A stretch of 64,000 nt of DNA from Thermohalobaculum sp964576075 (GCA_964576075.1 CAZNTX010000009.1:1-64000), one strand, 5' to 3'. Shown: positions 1 to 9,224, numbered from the stretch's first letter. Numbers and translations: made by a program. The notes: generated by a model from the letters alone, not told the origin.

Positions 1-185
1 CGTTACGAGAACAAACTCTCCTTTTGAATGGCCCGGTTTTTGGGGGGCAGGTCAGAGATGTCGAACACACGCTCTCTATCGAAGGGGCAATACAGGAACT
101 CTACGATGTAGCTATCGTCCCGGATTATGTCCGACCAATGGCGCTCGGGTTCAAGACTAAAGAAATAAGGTTCGCGATTCGGCAT
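1..185 (-). CDS. Hypothetical protein, C-terminus cut by the window edge
   Basis: This reading frame starts at an ATG at 185, with a TTG one codon earlier, and runs off the left edge without a stop. The visible part is about 61 residues, hydrophilic and rich in aromatic and acidic residues. I do not recognise the family. Base composition is roughly half G+C, far below the rest of the window, and codon choice is correspondingly mixed. It lies just beyond the 3' end of tRNA-Lys, a common integration point, so it may belong to a mobile element that continues to the left. It could also be a chance frame in AT-richer DNA. Confidence 0.45.
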
Positions 186-188
186 CAA

Positions 189-528
189 GCCTGATCATTC
201 GGCTTGCGGCTACCAAAGGAGCGATCTGGGCGCTTGTCGAGCCGCCACGCATCCCTGGGTCGCATCCAAACCGAAGCCCGACGAGTTGGGGAAAGCCGGT
301 GAACGATGGTCGGCGGACTTCTCCATTTGGGTTCTCGACGAGCAGTCGGGCGAACGGCGACCGTTTCAGCCGGCATGCCCAAACCGGCGGTGGGCGAGAG
401 CACCGGCAGCCCCCGGGCCGGTTTTCTCTTCGGCCGGTGCCTCATAGTCTGGTTGCCCGTGGCGTTTCCCAAAAGCTGATCTGGCGCCCCTGGAGGCGCG
501 CGCTTTCTCTCAAAGTCTTTGGTTTTGT
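189..528. other. Gene-free stretch between the low-GC edge and tRNA-Lys
   Basis: About 340 bases with no convincing gene on either strand. Open frames that cross it run into the tRNA gene and give low-complexity Arg/Pro-rich translations. G+C rises from the low value left of 190 to the high genomic level by about 350, so the composition boundary lies here, next to the tRNA 3' end. I see no integrase or clear attachment repeat. Confidence 0.5.
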
Positions 529-604
529 TGGTGAGCCCGACAGGATTCGAACCTGTGACCAACTGATTAAAAGTCAGTTGCTCTACCAGCTGAGCTACGG
601 GCCC
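529..604 (-). tRNA. tRNA-Lys (anticodon UUU)
   Basis: Read on the minus strand the 76 bases fold as a complete cloverleaf. The acceptor stem pairs GGGCCCG with CGGGCTC, with one G-U pair. The anticodon stem CTGAC/GTCAG is closed by a loop with anticodon TTT. The T-arm carries GTTCGAATC and the CCA end is encoded at 529-531. It reads lysine AAA/AAG codons. Its 3' end faces the low-GC DNA at the left of the window. Confidence 0.97.
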
Positions 605-722
605 ACTCCGGCGGGAGGGGTAGCGGGCCAGCGGGGAAAGGTCAAGCCGGCACTCGCGGGTTACCCTGGGCGCGTCATTGCGCTAAGGAAAGAGGCGGAG
701 CTGGAGCGCGCGGAGATTGCCG

Positions 723-2066
723 ATGGGGACCGAACTCGCCGAGGCGGCGCCGGGCATCGTCGAGAGCATCGAGGGGGTGAGCACCACCGTCTGGGTCGCG
801 GCCGGCCTGCTCTTCGCCGCGATCCTGTGGCTGCTCAAATGGGCCTTCACGGTGCTCTTCGTGCAGGGCAAGGGGGTGAGCCTCGTCACCATCCCCTTCA
901 GCCGCGTCGCGGGCAAGATCCTCGAGGATCGCTTCGTGCAAAAGCTCGCCGACACCAAGGCGCTGCCGAAGCTGCACGTCCCCGCCTCCTGGCAGGAGTT
1001 CAACCGCTTCAACGGCTATGTCGCGCATCGGATGCAGACCTATCGCGAGCTCATCCATCTGGTGCAGACCAAGTTCAACGGGCCCTCGGCGGTCTGCCTG
1101 CGCATCGCCGTGCGCCATTTCGAGCGGGACTTCATCGACACCTTCCGCACCGCCGAACGCGGCTTCCGCGATCTCGACCGGATCGACGACACGGTCCGCG
1201 CCGTCCACCGCAACATCCACGAGGAGATGAAGGCGCGCACCGATCCGCTCGAGCGGGAGCGCATCCTCGCGGAGAAGGACAACGAGATGGTCCGCATCCG
1301 GCGCAAGCATGCGATCGCCAAGCGGCCGGTCTCGATGTGGCTGCGCCGGCGGCTCGGGCAATTCTTCGGCTCGATCGCGGCGAGCCTGCTCAACATGATC
1401 TGGTCGAGCGCCGAGGCGCGGGATCTCAAGCGCGAGCGGCGGCGGCTGCGCACGCGGCTCGGCGAGCTGCGCACCGAGATCGCCGAGCAGCACCGGGAGA
1501 TCTTCTCCGAGCACGAGGCGGAGGTCGCCGGCGTCTGCCTCGAGTTGATCGAGCACGACCGGATGTTCCTCAGCCATCTCTACCACCGCTTCGGCCTCGA
1601 GGTGGAGAGCCTCAAATTCACCGTCGCCTCGGGGCGCGTGCTCGAGCTGATCGCGGCGGACACCCCGGCCGGGGCGCAGGCGCGGCGCGCGCTCGGCATG
1701 GACGCGATCGCCTGCGCGGACGAGCCCTGCACCGCCGATATCCTGCGCGAGAAGATCCGGGCCGACGCCGATCTCAACGAGTATGTGGGGCTCGGGCCGG
1801 AAGCGGTGCTCGAAGGGACGCTCGAGGCCTATCTGCGGATCAAGATCCTGCTCGGCCGGGTCCGCATCCCAGGCTTCAACGCCCATTGGATCGCCCATCT
1901 GCCCCCGCCGGGAGAGTTCGGCCGGGCGCAGATCGAGCACGGGCATCTCGCGCACCAGCTCGCCTGGCTGAAGAAGCCGCTGCCGGGGATGGAGATCCAG
2001 GCCAACGGGCTCGTGGTGATCGACAGCGCGCCCGCCGAGGCGGCGCCCCGGGTCGCCGCCTCCTGA
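723..2066 (+). CDS. Membrane-anchored coiled-coil protein of unknown function
   Basis: A protein of 447 residues from the ATG at 723. A TTG two codons upstream is possible, but CGGAG sits about 8 bases before the ATG. One transmembrane segment lies near residues 22-45 (WVAAGLLFAAILWLLKW). The rest is charged and helical, with a heptad-rich stretch around residues 230-285 containing RERRRLRTRLGELRTEIAEQ, so a coiled coil is likely. No catalytic motif or named domain was recognised. It ends 3 bases before the convergent stop of the AI-2E permease. Codon use is typical of the genome and this appears to be an intact conserved hypothetical gene. Confidence 0.8.
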   Translation: MGTELAEAAPGIVESIEGVSTTVWVAAGLLFAAILWLLKWAFTVLFVQGKGVSLVTIPFSRVAGKILEDRFVQKLADTKALPKLHVPASWQEFNRFNGYVAHRMQTYRELIHLVQTKFNGPSAVCLRIAVRHFERDFIDTFRTAERGFRDLDRIDDTVRAVHRNIHEEMKARTDPLERERILAEKDNEMVRIRRKHAIAKRPVSMWLRRRLGQFFGSIAASLLNMIWSSAEARDLKRERRRLRTRLGELRTEIAEQHREIFSEHEAEVAGVCLELIEHDRMFLSHLYHRFGLEVESLKFTVASGRVLELIAADTPAGAQARRALGMDAIACADEPCTADILREKIRADADLNEYVGLGPEAVLEGTLEAYLRIKILLGRVRIPGFNAHWIAHLPPPGEFGRAQIEHGHLAHQLAWLKKPLPGMEIQANGLVVIDSAPAEAAPRVAAS

Positions 2067-2069
2067 GCG

Positions 2070-3362
2070 TCACTCCGCCGCTTCGGCAGCGTCGGCAGTC
2101 TCGGGGATCGTCGTGGCGCGCTCGGCGGCGACGATCTCCTCGGCGAGGCGCATCCCGGCCTGGAACAGAAGCGCGATCAGGATCCCCCAGATCATCCCGA
2201 AGAACCCCGCGCCGACGGCCCAGATCATGACGGTGGCGATGATCTGCATCTTCGTCATGCCGAGCTTCCGGCCGAGGATCTCGGGGGTGTAGTTGTAGGC
2301 CTCGAGCAAGCCCATCAGCTTCGCCACCGCGAGCAGCGCGACGATGCGGATCAGCACGTCGAGCCCGGTGCCGAAGCTCACCACCTCGAAGCCGAACCAG
2401 CCGAGCCCGGGCTGGATGTTCGTCGCCATCAGCAGGAAGGCCACCGCCATGCCGCCGAACCCGCCGATCTTGGGGATCGCGGTGACGAAGCCGAGCACCA
2501 CCCCCATGAACACGATCGCCCCGAAGGAGAGCCCGAGCGGCAGCACCGCCATGCTCAGCATGTAGAGCACGGAGAGCGTCGCCGCGACCTCCAGATAGCC
2601 GATCATGAAGAGGCTGACGCCGTCCTGGTAGAGCTCGCCGAAGCGCAGCACGTTGGCCTGGAGCTTGGGGTCCTTGATGCCGCGCATGATGATGCCGCGG
2701 TGCATCTTCGCCTCCTTCTCCCAACCGGCGAGGATGGTGCCGACGATCAGCGCGCCGATCACGAGCTTCACCCAGTCTCCGAGGAGCGTGCCGAGCGCGG
2801 CGAGGACCGACTCGAAGACCGATTGCAGGATGCCCTTGATGTCCTGCACCGCATCGCCCGCGACCTGCCCGAAGAGATTGGACAGCCCCGTCCAGCCCTG
2901 CCCCTCCTTCACGTCGACGTCGGGGACATACTCGGGCAGCTGCTCATGGGCGAAATCGAGCGCCTCGTTGATCTCGGCGATGATCGCGGGAAGCTGGGTC
3001 TCGAGCTGGGCGTAGAACACCTGCCCCTGCGCCTGCATCACGAAGACGAGGATCGGCAGCACCAGGATGGTCAGCGCCATCAGGAAATAGGAGACCATCT
3101 TGACCGCCCAAGCCTCGGACTTGATCGCGAGATGGACGTCCTTGGTGTAGGTCTTGCCGCCCCAGTGATAGGCGAAATGGAGCTTGCGCCCGGCGACGAC
3201 GGCCTCGATATGCGGGCGCACGCCGATGGCGAAGATCACGATCCCGATCACATAGGCGAAGCCCTTGTAAGCCAGGAGCGCCGGCAAGATCACGAAGGCC
3301 GCCGCATAGAGCCAGAGGGCGAAGCCGCCGGGGCTCGGCAGCCGGTCGATGATCCTGTCCAT
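2070..3362 (-). CDS. AI-2E family transporter (TqsA/PerM-like permease)
   Basis: A polytopic inner-membrane protein of 430 residues. Several hydrophobic helices are visible, including ALWLYAAAFVILPALLAY near the start, MVSYFLMALTILVLPILVFV, and a C-terminal cluster around GFVTAIPKIGGFGGMAVAFL. A long amphipathic segment between the helix groups is typical of the AI-2E/PerM family, which is linked to autoinducer-2 or small-solute export and Na+(Li+)/H+ antiport; substrate cannot be told from sequence. The ATG at 3362 is chosen because GAGG sits just upstream and the hydrophobic N-terminus follows directly. The frame is open a further 32 codons upstream, but those residues look non-coding. It converges with the gene ending at 2066. 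Confidence 0.8.
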   Translation of the reverse strand: MDRIIDRLPSPGGFALWLYAAAFVILPALLAYKGFAYVIGIVIFAIGVRPHIEAVVAGRKLHFAYHWGGKTYTKDVHLAIKSEAWAVKMVSYFLMALTILVLPILVFVMQAQGQVFYAQLETQLPAIIAEINEALDFAHEQLPEYVPDVDVKEGQGWTGLSNLFGQVAGDAVQDIKGILQSVFESVLAALGTLLGDWVKLVIGALIVGTILAGWEKEAKMHRGIIMRGIKDPKLQANVLRFGELYQDGVSLFMIGYLEVAATLSVLYMLSMAVLPLGLSFGAIVFMGVVLGFVTAIPKIGGFGGMAVAFLLMATNIQPGLGWFGFEVVSFGTGLDVLIRIVALLAVAKLMGLLEAYNYTPEILGRKLGMTKMQIIATVMIWAVGAGFFGMIWGILIALLFQAGMRLAEEIVAAERATTIPETADAAEAAE

Positions 3363-3451
3363 GGGAACCTCCCGCAGCGCGTCACCCCTGGGTTCTGTCC
3401 CAGCGCCGCCGCTTTGTCGAGCATGGATGCGGCATGTCGCGAATGAACGGA

Positions 3452-3480
3452 TTGTCATAAAAGATTTTCGGAACTGTAAC
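3452..3480 (+). promoter_or_regulatory. Candidate promoter in the AT-rich gap before the nuclease gene
   Basis: The divergent gap 3363-3662 contains one AT-rich island. On the plus strand it reads TTGTCA, 17 bases, TGTAAC, which is a fair -35 but weak -10 for a housekeeping sigma factor. It lies about 180 bases upstream of the nuclease start. The same island could serve the permease on the other strand. The remainder of the gap is GC-rich with no other feature seen. Confidence 0.3.
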
Positions 3481-3662
3481 GGCTGCTGCGCCCGCGCGCG
3501 GCTACAACCCGCCGCGGAGATCGGGGGATCGCCGCGCGCGACCGGGGCGCCAGGCGGCGCGTCGGCACGGGCCGACGCCGTCCGCCGCCCCGGGCGCGAG
3601 AGCGCCGCCGCCGCCGACCTTCAAGGCCGCAATCCAGTTCGCTGACAGTCCGAGGAAGCTCC

Positions 3663-6600
3663 ATGTCTCTCATCATCTCCGGCGTGATCGACGGCCCGCT
3701 CTCCGGCGGCGTGCCCAAGGCGGTCGAGCTCTACGCCACCGCCGACATCGCCGATCTGTCGATCTACGGCCTCGAGAGCGCCAACAACGGCGGCGCCTCC
3801 GGGGGCGAGGAGTTCACCTTCCCCTCGGTGAGCGCGACCGCGGGCGACTACATCTACGTCGCGAGCGAGAGCACGGGCTTCACGAGCTTTTTCGGCTTCG
3901 CGCCGGACTACACCTCGAGCGCGCTCTCCATCAACGGCGACGATGCGATCCTCCTCTTCCAGAACGGCTCGGTGATCGATGTCTTCGGCGAGGTCGGCGT
4001 CGACGGCACCGGCGAGCCCTGGGAGCACACCGACGGCTGGGCCTATCGCGACACCGGCACCGGCCCGGACGGCGCGACCTTCGACCTCGCCAATTGGAGC
4101 TTCAGCGGCACCGACGCGCTCGACAGCGAGACGAGCAACGCCACCGCCGCGACGCCCTTCCCGACCGGCACCTTCCTCCTGGCGGCCCCGGCCCCCTCGA
4201 TCGTCATCAACGAGGTGCTGTTCGACCCCGCGACCGGCATCGCGGGAGACGCCAATGGCGACGGCATCCGCGACGCCGCCAATGACGAATTCGTCGAGAT
4301 CGTGAACACCGGCGCCGGGCCGCTCGACATCTCCGGCTGGACGCTCAGCGACGACGACGGCGACGACTTCGCCTTTCCCGGGGGCACCTTGCTCGCCGCG
4401 GGGCAGGCGGCCGTCCTCTTCGGCGGCGGCACCCCCACCGGCGCCTTCGGCGGCGCCCTCGTCTTCACCGACGACGGCTCGATCGGCAACGGCCTGTCCA
4501 ACAGCGGCGATCTCGTCGAACTGCGCGACGACACCGGCACCCTGATCGACAGCGTCGGCTATGGCGGCGCCGGCGCCGTCACCGGCGGCAGCGACCAGTC
4601 GATCACGCGCGACCCCGACCTCACGGGCGGCTTCGCGGACCACACGGGCGCCACGGGCTCGGGCGGCGCGGCCTTCTCCCCCGGCACCCGGATCGACGGC
4701 ACGCCTTTCGGCGGGGCCGCAGCCCCCACTCTCGCGATCGACGACGTGCAGGCGGTGGAGGGCGACAGCGGCACCACCGACTTCACCTTCACCGTGACGC
4801 TGACCGGCGCCGCCTCCGGCCCGTTCACCGTCGATGTCGCCACCGCCGACGGCACCGCGACCGCAGGCAGCGACTACACCGCGGCGAGCGACACCCTCTC
4901 CTTCGCCGGCACCGACGGCGAGACGCAGAGCTTCACCGTCAGCGTCCTCGGCGACACCGCCCCCGAGCCCGACGAGACCTTCACCGCCACGCTCTCGGGC
5001 GTCACCGGCGCGGCCGACGTGGTCATCGGCACCGCCACGGGCACCGGCACCGTCGAGAACGACGACGGCCTCGCGATCACCCGGATCCACACGATCCAGG
5101 GCAGCCCCGCGACGCAGCTCTCCAACCCGGTGAGCGGCAACGACAATATGGACGGCAGCCCACTCGACGGGCAGATCGTCACCGTCGAGGCCATCGTCGT
5201 CGGCGACTTCCAGGACGGCGACGCCGACACCACCCGCAACCTCCGCGGCTTCTACATCCAGGAGGAGGACGGCGACGCCGACGGCGACGCGGCCACCTCC
5301 GAGGGCATCTTCGTCTTCGAGAACGGCGACTTCATCACCGATGTCGCGGTCGGCGATCTGGTGCGCGTCACCGGCACCGTGGACGAGTTCTTCGGCGAGA
5401 CCCAGCTCGACACGATCACCGACATCACCGTGGTCTCCTCCTCGAACCCGCTGCCGAGCGCGGCCAGCATCACGCTCCCCTCGGCTGCCACCAGCACCGC
5501 CCAGGACGGCGATCTGCAGGCCGATCTCGAGGCCTTCGAGGGCATGCGCGTCACCTTCCCGGACACGCTGACCGTCACGGAGATGTTCCAGCTCGACCGC
5601 TTCAACGAGATCAAGCTCTCCCAGGGCGGCCGGCTCGACCAGTTCACCCAGAACAACGCCCCCTCGGTCGCCGGCTTCCAGGCCCATCTCGCCGACATCG
5701 CCGCGCGCACCATCACCTATGACGACGGCGAGAACCGCCAGAACGAGCTGATCGGCCAGCTCGACGGCTTCGGCCCGACCTTCTCGACCGCCACCGACAT
5801 CCGCATGGGCGACACGATCGACAATCTCTCCGGCGTGCTCTCCTACCAGTGGGCCGGCGCCTCCGCCTCCCAGGCCACCTGGCGGGTGCGCGCGGCCGAG
5901 GACGGCGAGAACGCCTTCGACAAGGTCAACGCCCGCCCCGCGACGCCCGAGGACGTCGGCGGCTCGATCCAGGTCGCGAGCCTCAACGTGCTGAACTACT
6001 TCACGACGATCGACGACGGCTCGAGCACCACGGACAACGGCCTGGGCCCCCGCGGCGCCGACGATCTGACCCGCTTCGGCGGCCCGGCGCCTGCGGGCAC
6101 CGACCCGACTGCCGAGTTCGACCGGCAGACCGAGAAGCTCGTCACCCAGATCCTCGGCATCGGCGCCGACATCTTCGGCCTCGTCGAGCTCGAGAACTCC
6201 AACGCCGACACGGCGCTCGCCAATCTCGTGAACGAGCTCAACGCCGTCGCCGGCGCCGGAACCTACGACTTCGTGGCGACGCCCGGCCTCGTCGGCACCG
6301 ACGCGATCACCACCGGCTTCATCTACACCCCGGATACGGTCTCGCTCGTCGGCAATCCCGCGATCCTCGACAGCTCCGATTTCACCGATCCCAACGCCAC
6401 CGGCCAGGACCGCAACCGCCCCGCCGTGGCGCAGACCTTCGAGGAGATCGCCACCGGCGAGCGCTTCACCGCCGCGGTCAACCACTTCAAATCGAAGGGC
6501 GACTCGGGCCTCGAAGGCGGGCCCCTCGCGAACCCCGATGTCGATCAGGGCGACGGCCAGGGCTTCTGGAACGACACCCGCACCGACGCCGCCATCGCGC

Positions 6601-7343
6601 TCGCCGACTGGCTCGCGACCGACCCGACCGGCGCCAGCGATCCGGACTTCATGATCATGGGCGATCTCAACGCCTATGCCGAGGAGGACCCGATCACCGC
6701 GCTCGAGGGCCTCGGCTACACCGACCTCGCCGCCTCCTTCCTCACCGACCCCTACTCCTTCGTGTTCGACGGCCAGCGCGGCACGCTCGACTACATCCTG
6801 GTCAACGACAGCCTCTTCGCCCAGGTCACCGACGCCACCGAGTGGCACGTCAACGCCGACGAGCCGGATGCGATCGACTACAACCTCGATTTCGGCCGCG
6901 ATTCGACGATCTTCGACGGCAGCGTCCCCTGGCGCGGCTCGGACCACGACCCGGTGATCACCGGGCTCTCGCTCCAGTCCGGCGGCGGCGCCAAGACGGT
7001 GATCTCCGCGACCAACGGCGCGGGCTTCGACAATCTCCAGGGCAGCGACGACGACGAGATCTTCGTGTTCGACGGCGGCGTCGACATCGCGACCACCGGC
7101 GGCGGCGCGGACGATCTCGACCTCTCGGGCCCCGTCGCCAATCCCGGCCGCGACAACGTGGTCGCGACCGATTTCGACCCGACCGAGGACGCCATCCTCG
7201 GCATCTCCGAGACCGACGTGCTGCGCGCCTTCGAGCTGTCCTCGCGGACGCTCCTCGTGCTCGACAGCGGCGATCTCGTCAGCCTGATCGGGGTGAGCGA
7301 CGCCGACTCGATCGTCTATGCCGACGATCTCGGCATCGCCTGA
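3663..7343 (+). CDS. ExeM/NucH-type extracellular nuclease with lamin-tail and Calx-beta domains
   Basis: A secreted multidomain endonuclease of 1226 residues, predicted to degrade extracellular DNA. Domains in order: a lamin-tail-like region (about 1-165), a second lamin-tail domain (about 180-290, starting IVINEVLFDP and including DANGDG), a Calx-beta domain (about 355-465), an OB-like ExeM region (about 475-650), and an endonuclease/exonuclease/phosphatase domain (about 765-1100). The catalytic domain shows SLNVLNYF, ELENSNAD, GDLNAYAEEDP and the terminal GSDHDPV. The last 120 residues (LQGSDDDEIFVFDGG) resemble an RTX-like C-terminus. There is no Sec signal, so type I secretion by a C-terminal signal is inferred. 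It is 39 bases upstream of a VPLPA-CTERM protein. Confidence 0.88.
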   Translation: MSLIISGVIDGPLSGGVPKAVELYATADIADLSIYGLESANNGGASGGEEFTFPSVSATAGDYIYVASESTGFTSFFGFAPDYTSSALSINGDDAILLFQNGSVIDVFGEVGVDGTGEPWEHTDGWAYRDTGTGPDGATFDLANWSFSGTDALDSETSNATAATPFPTGTFLLAAPAPSIVINEVLFDPATGIAGDANGDGIRDAANDEFVEIVNTGAGPLDISGWTLSDDDGDDFAFPGGTLLAAGQAAVLFGGGTPTGAFGGALVFTDDGSIGNGLSNSGDLVELRDDTGTLIDSVGYGGAGAVTGGSDQSITRDPDLTGGFADHTGATGSGGAAFSPGTRIDGTPFGGAAAPTLAIDDVQAVEGDSGTTDFTFTVTLTGAASGPFTVDVATADGTATAGSDYTAASDTLSFAGTDGETQSFTVSVLGDTAPEPDETFTATLSGVTGAADVVIGTATGTGTVENDDGLAITRIHTIQGSPATQLSNPVSGNDNMDGSPLDGQIVTVEAIVVGDFQDGDADTTRNLRGFYIQEEDGDADGDAATSEGIFVFENGDFITDVAVGDLVRVTGTVDEFFGETQLDTITDITVVSSSNPLPSAASITLPSAATSTAQDGDLQADLEAFEGMRVTFPDTLTVTEMFQLDRFNEIKLSQGGRLDQFTQNNAPSVAGFQAHLADIAARTITYDDGENRQNELIGQLDGFGPTFSTATDIRMGDTIDNLSGVLSYQWAGASASQATWRVRAAEDGENAFDKVNARPATPEDVGGSIQVASLNVLNYFTTIDDGSSTTDNGLGPRGADDLTRFGGPAPAGTDPTAEFDRQTEKLVTQILGIGADIFGLVELENSNADTALANLVNELNAVAGAGTYDFVATPGLVGTDAITTGFIYTPDTVSLVGNPAILDSSDFTDPNATGQDRNRPAVAQTFEEIATGERFTAAVNHFKSKGDSGLEGGPLANPDVDQGDGQGFWNDTRTDAAIALADWLATDPTGASDPDFMIMGDLNAYAEEDPITALEGLGYTDLAASFLTDPYSFVFDGQRGTLDYILVNDSLFAQVTDATEWHVNADEPDAIDYNLDFGRDSTIFDGSVPWRGSDHDPVITGLSLQSGGGAKTVISATNGAGFDNLQGSDDDEIFVFDGGVDIATTGGGADDLDLSGPVANPGRDNVVATDFDPTEDAILGISETDVLRAFELSSRTLLVLDSGDLVSLIGVSDADSIVYADDLGIA

Positions 7344-7382
7344 GCCCGCCCGCACAGAACCGACAAGCGTAAGGACAGACCG

Positions 7383-7946
7383 ATGACCCTCAAGACCCTC
7401 GCCGCCGCCGCGGCCGTCTCCCTCGCCGCCGCCACCGCGGGCGCGGCCACCCTCGACACCGTGACCGTCGACACCGCCACCGGCTATTTCGACATCGCCG
7501 ACGGCACCACCGTCACCTTCTCCGACGCGACGGACCCGAACCTCCTCGCCATCGACTTCGCCTGGCCGAGCGGCGTCGGCGTCGCCCCGGCGACCCTGAT
7601 CTTCGCCAATTTCGACATCGACGCGACCACCGACGAGATCACCGGCGGCACGCTCCTCGTCGACGGCACCTCCGATCTCGGCCCGGTGCTCGACGCCCGC
7701 TTCGACGGTACCCTGCTCGAAGTGCTCTTCGGCTCGGATGCGGGGGCGCTCGCCGGGGACTTCGGCCATTTCGCGGTGCTGACGGTCTCCGGCATCTCCG
7801 GCATCGATCTCGGATCGGGCGGCGACCAGACCGGCTTCGGCACCGGGCGGATCAACCCCGCCGTGGTGCCGCTGCCCGCCGGCCTGCCGCTCCTGCTCAC
7901 CGGTCTCGCCGCCGTCGCCTACGTCGCGCGCCGCCGCGCGGCCTGA
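7383..7946 (+). CDS. VPLPA-CTERM sorting domain protein
   Basis: A protein of 187 residues with a cleavable N-terminal signal (residues 1-22, Ala-rich) and a mature, Asp/Thr-rich beta-type domain. The C-terminus is a sorting signal: VPLPAGLPLLLTGLAAVAYV followed by ARRRAA. This tripartite tail (motif, membrane helix, Arg cluster) is the family mark of VPLPA-CTERM proteins, which are thought to be processed by an exosortase-like enzyme at the envelope. No exosortase is in the window. It follows the nuclease gene by 39 bases in the same direction, so both may be expressed together as surface or biofilm components. A strong hairpin follows. Confidence 0.82.
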   Translation: MTLKTLAAAAAVSLAAATAGAATLDTVTVDTATGYFDIADGTTVTFSDATDPNLLAIDFAWPSGVGVAPATLIFANFDIDATTDEITGGTLLVDGTSDLGPVLDARFDGTLLEVLFGSDAGALAGDFGHFAVLTVSGISGIDLGSGGDQTGFGTGRINPAVVPLPAGLPLLLTGLAAVAYVARRRAA

Positions 7947-7954
7947 GGCACCCG

Positions 7955-7982
7955 CCGCGCGCGCCCGGCCCGGCGCGCGCGG
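7955..7982 (+). terminator. Hairpin terminator after the CTERM gene
   Basis: An 11-bp perfect stem (CCGCGCGCGCC / GGCGCGCGCGG) with a 6-base loop begins 9 bases after the stop of the VPLPA-CTERM gene. There is no T-run, as is common in very GC-rich genomes. Confidence 0.55.
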
Positions 7983-8057
7983 CCCCGCGGGGCCTGGGAA
8001 TCGGCCGGGGCTGTGCTAGGCTCTCCCGGTCGTCAACGAAGCCCCCCGGACCGATCG

Positions 8058-8909
8058 ATGCGCATCACCCTCGGCCCCATCCTCCTCGCCATCGCCATCC
8101 TGCTAGCCCCCGTCGTCTGGCACCTCTCCGCCCGCTATCTCGGCGGCGACGAGCGGATCGAGTCCCTCGAAGGCCAGCTCGCCGCGCTGCGCGCCCAACT
8201 CAACGGCGAGCTCGTCCGGATCGACGAACTCTCCGACAAGGCCGCGACCCTCGACCAGCGCACCGCCCGCATGCAGCTCGACCTCGCCACGCTGCGCGAA
8301 GGCGGCTACGCCGGCCCCGCCCCCACCCCCGCGCCCGGCCCGGAGATCTCCGGCCCCGGCATCGAGAACTACGCGATGGTGGTGAAGGTCGCCGACCGGA
8401 GGAGCTTCAACAAGGGGCTCACGGTCGCCACCCCGAGCTTCCTCGGCGAGCTCCTCGGCCCCCCGCGCGAGCAGCTCACGGACGAATGCGAGGAGATGGA
8501 GAACGAAGAGCTCAAGGGCATGCTCGAGCTCGCCGATGTCGGGCCGATCAAGGTGCGGATGCTGCGCCCCGCGATCCTCTCCCTGCAGCAGATCTTCCGC
8601 AACATCCAGGTCTACGAGCCGGAGCTCTATGCGCGCATCTCCTCGGCGGGCTCGCTCTGCGTGCGCCGGATCCGCGGCTCGGAGACGGCGGCCTCGGCCC
8701 ATGCCTACGGGCTCGCGGTCGATCTCAACATCGACGGCCAGCTCGACACGCTCGGCGACGGGCAGACCCAGCTCGGGCTCGTGCTCCTCGCGGAGAAGTT
8801 CAACCAGGAAGGCTGGATCTGGGGCGCGGGCTTCGGCCGCGAGGACTCGATGCATTTCGAGGTCTCCCGCGAAAAGCTCGAACAATGGCGCCGTCTCGGC
8901 GAGATTTGA
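8058..8909 (+). CDS. M15-type D,D-carboxypeptidase-like protein with N-terminal membrane anchor
   Basis: A protein of 283 residues. A hydrophobic N-terminus (ITLGPILLAIAILLAPVV) anchors or exports it, followed by a short coiled coil (residues about 35-75) and a Pro-rich linker. The C-terminal half carries a zinc-peptidase pattern: SAHAYGLAVDLN provides His and Asp ligands and SMHFEVS provides the second His, as in VanY/peptidase M15 and extensin-like domains that cut peptidoglycan peptides. The ATG at 8058 starts the hydrophobic segment; an upstream in-frame start at 8013 gives an unlikely leader. It stands alone, with a decayed region downstream. Confidence 0.75.
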   Translation: MRITLGPILLAIAILLAPVVWHLSARYLGGDERIESLEGQLAALRAQLNGELVRIDELSDKAATLDQRTARMQLDLATLREGGYAGPAPTPAPGPEISGPGIENYAMVVKVADRRSFNKGLTVATPSFLGELLGPPREQLTDECEEMENEELKGMLELADVGPIKVRMLRPAILSLQQIFRNIQVYEPELYARISSAGSLCVRRIRGSETAASAHAYGLAVDLNIDGQLDTLGDGQTQLGLVLLAEKFNQEGWIWGAGFGREDSMHFEVSREKLEQWRRLGEI

Positions 8910-8985
8910 CCCCACCGTCCAAGCGGCCGGACCGGCCCTATGTCGCACAGCCCCGCCGGCCTTCGGCCGTCAGGCTGCACGACCG

Positions 8986-9054
8986 CGCCCACCCCCACCC
9001 CCGCCACCGCCGCGCGGCTGAGCCGCGCGGCGGTGGCGGGGGTGGGGGTGGGCG
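8986..9054. repeat. Perfect 34-bp inverted repeat with a single central base
   Basis: Left arm 8986-9019 and right arm 9021-9054 are exact reverse complements around one base at 9020. The arms are almost entirely G/C with runs CCCACCCCCACCC. It lies 76 bases beyond the stop of the M15-type gene and borders the decayed IS3 region. It could be an outsized terminator, a cruciform-forming site or the scar of a duplicated end. Confidence 0.9.
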
Positions 9055-9224
9055 TTGGAAGCGCCCTCGAGCCTCGCGAACCGATACCGGCTATCCGAGA
9101 CGGTGACCTGCTCGGTGGCCAGACCCCAATCGCGGATCCGGCGTCCACGGCAGTGGACCGCGGCATGGGGTGCCATAGCGATCGACGGACCCGGGCGTGG
9201 CCACATGACGGCCGCGGCGATGCT

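Noticed and set aside
185..562. Minus-strand open frame of 125 codons
   Set aside because: It runs into the tRNA-Lys gene, whose T-arm gives the residues near its start, and the rest is low-complexity.
3621..7769. A 1382-residue open frame on the minus strand across the nuclease gene
   Set aside because: It is the mirror of a gene with strongly G/C third positions. Its translation is Gly/Val/Arg/Glu low-complexity with no domain, while the plus strand has clear nuclease motifs.
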